Positions 62,215 to 64,000 of a stretch of DNA of 64,000 nucleotides are shown one piece after another (position 1 is the first letter of the stretch; the number at the start of each line of letters is the position of its first letter). The position numbers and the translations under genes were made by a program. Origin of the DNA: Chaetoceros tenuissimus (taxonomy: Eukaryota; Bacillariophyta; Thalassiosirophyceae; Chaetocerotales; Chaetocerotaceae); contig BLLK01000022.1 in NCBI GenBank assembly GCA_021927905.1, forward strand, positions 992,001-1,056,000, given 5' to 3'. Under the pieces are notes generated by a model. It was not told the DNA's origin. It did not search any database and saw only the letters and a program-made list of their open reading frames with translations.

Positions 62215-64000
62215 TCACCGCTTAAGGATTACAATAGCCGCAAGAGAGCACACGGCAAAAATCACCAATCCTTGAATAAGAAACATCTCACTTTGATTAC
62301 TTGATTGCAACTTTTTCAGTTCTCTTATGTCATCCTCCCTTTGGTTCTTAAGCAAATCAACCAACTCTTTCATTTCGTTTTCCTTTTGCTTTTCCATAGC
62401 ATCTTTCAACTCAGATATGTCATGCTCTTTCTGTTTCTCAAAAGCATCCTTCATATGGACGAATTCACTTTCTTCGTGCTTGAATAAAGCATCTATTTCA
62501 GAATGGACAAGTGACTTATCGTCGAAAGGTTCAGATGATGACTGATCTTCCCCTGTGAATGATCGTAAATTATCTTCTTCAAGCAATTCTTCGGGTGTAC
62601 TCCCAAATTTCAACTGATCTTCTTGAGAAGGATTAACACCTATGGACCAAATGGACAGCTTTCTCCTTGGAGAGATATTATGAAGTAGTAAGCGTCCTCC
62701 ATTATCCATATCAAATGCATTATCTATTTTCCTCTGTAGTCCCTTTACCAACTCCAATGAGGACTTGATATCATCGTGGTACGTACTCACTAGCTTTCTC
62801 GTGTTAGACTCCAATTTTGGAGGTAATATTTCCACGTCAGCTATGATGGTTGAGTCATCAAGGCAGATCAAACTAAACAATTGAACTCTTTCAAGTGAGC
62901 TGAGTTCAATTGCTGATGCTATTTCCAATTTGACTTCATCAGGGTCTGCTGCAATCATTTCCTGAGTACAATTCGTGTTTTCTATCTTGAATTTGAACGT
63001 AGTGGAGGCGCCATCAAAATCAAGTTCGGCAAACCTCTTCGTGAACTTGATCGGTAATTCAATCATATTGAAATTTCTGTCCTGGATACCATTTATTTCA
63101 ACATTAAAATCTTTCCCTGCAACAACAGTTGGCTCTATGTCAATGAATTGAAAGCCAAGCTTATTATCACGACAATCTACTTGGATCTTTTCACCAATTC
63201 TCAAACCAGTGTAATTTGTACCCAAGACATCAGCAATGACTGAAAAGGTATGAGGCTTTTCGCAAAAGATCCTCTCAGTAAATAGCACCTGAATTTCCTC
63301 TCCAAATAGAATATCATGTCGAAGTGGAAGCGCTCTTCGCCCATACTGTTCAGGTCGATCTATATCATATTCACCAACGATGATAGACTCTCGAAATCTC
63401 TGCACTTCGTCAGGTGCGTCTGCAGGTGCTTTACACTTTGTCTCTAGCATTATCTCAAGTGTTCCTTGTTCCACAGTATCTAGGGACCAGATCAGTGATG
63501 AGAACCCGTAAGGGTCTTCCTTCACCTCAATTTTTTCATTGAGGAAATCTAAATCAGTTTGCGATCCTTTTGAAGACGGAGTTTGCGCTATGCTGTCCCA
63601 AGTATTCAATCCTTTTCTCCTATAACGAAGTTTAATACTTTGCAGTTTGCCAGAATCTCTAAGTTTTGTGATATTCTTGCCGCTGCTGACTAATGGATTA
63701 AAGACCACTACCCTCAATATCTTTTCTTGATAATTATCTTCGAGTGTATCCCTGTTAATAAGAAAGGTTCTTTCCCTTTTCAAATCTCCACTCCAATAAA
63801 TCTTGGGGCACGGTTCAACCCATTTCAATACAGGCTTGCCAAGTTCATTGATGTGATTATACAAATCTGTTGTGATGTACCTTCCATCCTCTTCATTCTG
63901 TCTAGTATTCATGTCGGCTTCGCATTTGCTCTTCAGAGTAAGTTGAATCGCGGGGAATTCGTACCCATTGATCCCTCTATGAACTATAATCTGCTTGATA
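62215..64000 (-). CDS. C-terminal part of a large type I membrane protein (runs off the edge)
   Basis: The frame is open from the stop at 62215 through the ATG at 63912 and on to the window edge at 64000 (it includes HRGINGYEFPAIQLTLKSKC upstream of that Met), so this is the C-terminal ~595 residues of a longer protein. Most of it looks like extracellular beta-sandwich modules (alternating hydrophobic strands; QVDCRDNKLGFQF, EINGIQDRNFNMIELP), then a charged coiled coil built on repeated EKQKEHDISELKDAM units, one membrane helix (FLIQGLVIFAVCSLAAIVIL) and a two-residue basic tail. I do not recognise a named family. No intron is needed in this part. Confidence 0.7.
   Translation of the reverse strand, partial: IKQIIVHRGINGYEFPAIQLTLKSKCEADMNTRQNEEDGRYITTDLYNHINELGKPVLKWVEPCPKIYWSGDLKRERTFLINRDTLEDNYQEKILRVVVFNPLVSSGKNITKLRDSGKLQSIKLRYRRKGLNTWDSIAQTPSSKGSQTDLDFLNEKIEVKEDPYGFSSLIWSLDTVEQGTLEIMLETKCKAPADAPDEVQRFRESIIVGEYDIDRPEQYGRRALPLRHDILFGEEIQVLFTERIFCEKPHTFSVIADVLGTNYTGLRIGEKIQVDCRDNKLGFQFIDIEPTVVAGKDFNVEINGIQDRNFNMIELPIKFTKRFAELDFDGASTTFKFKIENTNCTQEMIAADPDEVKLEIASAIELSSLERVQLFSLICLDDSTIIADVEILPPKLESNTRKLVSTYHDDIKSSLELVKGLQRKIDNAFDMDNGGRLLLHNISPRRKLSIWSIGVNPSQEDQLKFGSTPEELLEEDNLRSFTGEDQSSSEPFDDKSLVHSEIDALFKHEESEFVHMKDAFEKQKEHDISELKDAMEKQKENEMKELVDLLKNQREDDIRELKKLQSSNQSEMFLIQGLVIFAVCSLAAIVILKR

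Overview
The window looks like nuclear DNA of an AT-rich diatom (stramenopile alga). The evidence is: many short GT-AG introns (most 64-95 nt, with donors such as GTAAGT, GTATGT and GTGAGT); many preproteins with a signal peptide followed by Phe or Leu at the predicted cleavage site, the four-membrane-plastid import signature; a secreted Pro-Ser-repeat protein with a Cys-rich ShK-like module and a GPI-type tail; a diatom-style bestrophin; a nucleus-encoded SmpB; and a fungal-type Zn2Cys6 factor. Genes are dense, on both strands, and convergent pairs are often only 40-60 bp apart. Species is not determinable by reading alone; a Chaetoceros-like or similar small-genome diatom is a guess. I saw no tRNA or rRNA genes, no CRISPR array and no virus-like element.

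0-17.7 kb: a tandem calflagin-like EF-hand protein, a membrane sulfotransferase split by a one-base frameshift, a secretory-leader proteasome-alpha-like protein, a nuclear-looking protein with a small beta-barrel (Tudor/Agenet-like) domain, a four-exon patatin lipase, Golgi tether COG8, and an OSCA/TMEM63-type channel. 17.7-29.3 kb: a plastid-type M3 oligopeptidase, a plastid-type aromatic amino acid transporter, a bestrophin, UTP6 and PUS10. 29.3-41.2 kb: a small unknown gene, a second secretory proteasome-alpha-like protein, a double-Costars protein, a plastid protein joining an ATP-synthase-assembly (CGL160/Atp1-like) membrane region to a guanylate-kinase-like domain, a PrsW-like membrane protease, a LOG phosphoribohydrolase and a Pro-Ser-repeat surface protein. 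41.2-50.3 kb: an inositol-polyphosphate 5-phosphatase with a CaaX end, a Golgi-type sulfotransferase next to a plastid-type PAP phosphatase, plastid SmpB, a secreted Lys-rich protein and a four-exon plastid preprotein of 207 aa. 50.4-52.6 kb: two head-to-tail copies of a 1,097-bp unit that read as identical. 53.2-64 kb: a cytochrome b5-like protein with the same CIIS end as the 5-phosphatase, a plastid-targeted GST-HIT fusion, DDX6/Dhh1, a Zn2Cys6 regulator, a metallophosphoesterase, and the C-terminal part of a large membrane protein that runs off the right edge.

Exon structures were rebuilt by hand from splice consensus and reading phase; every multi-exon model quoted with a protein length sums to a multiple of three. 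The points most worth following up are the two secretory proteasome-alpha-like proteins, the GST-HIT and CGL160-guanylate kinase fusions, the exact 1,097-bp tandem unit, and the diverged repeat lying upstream of both the transporter and the bestrophin.
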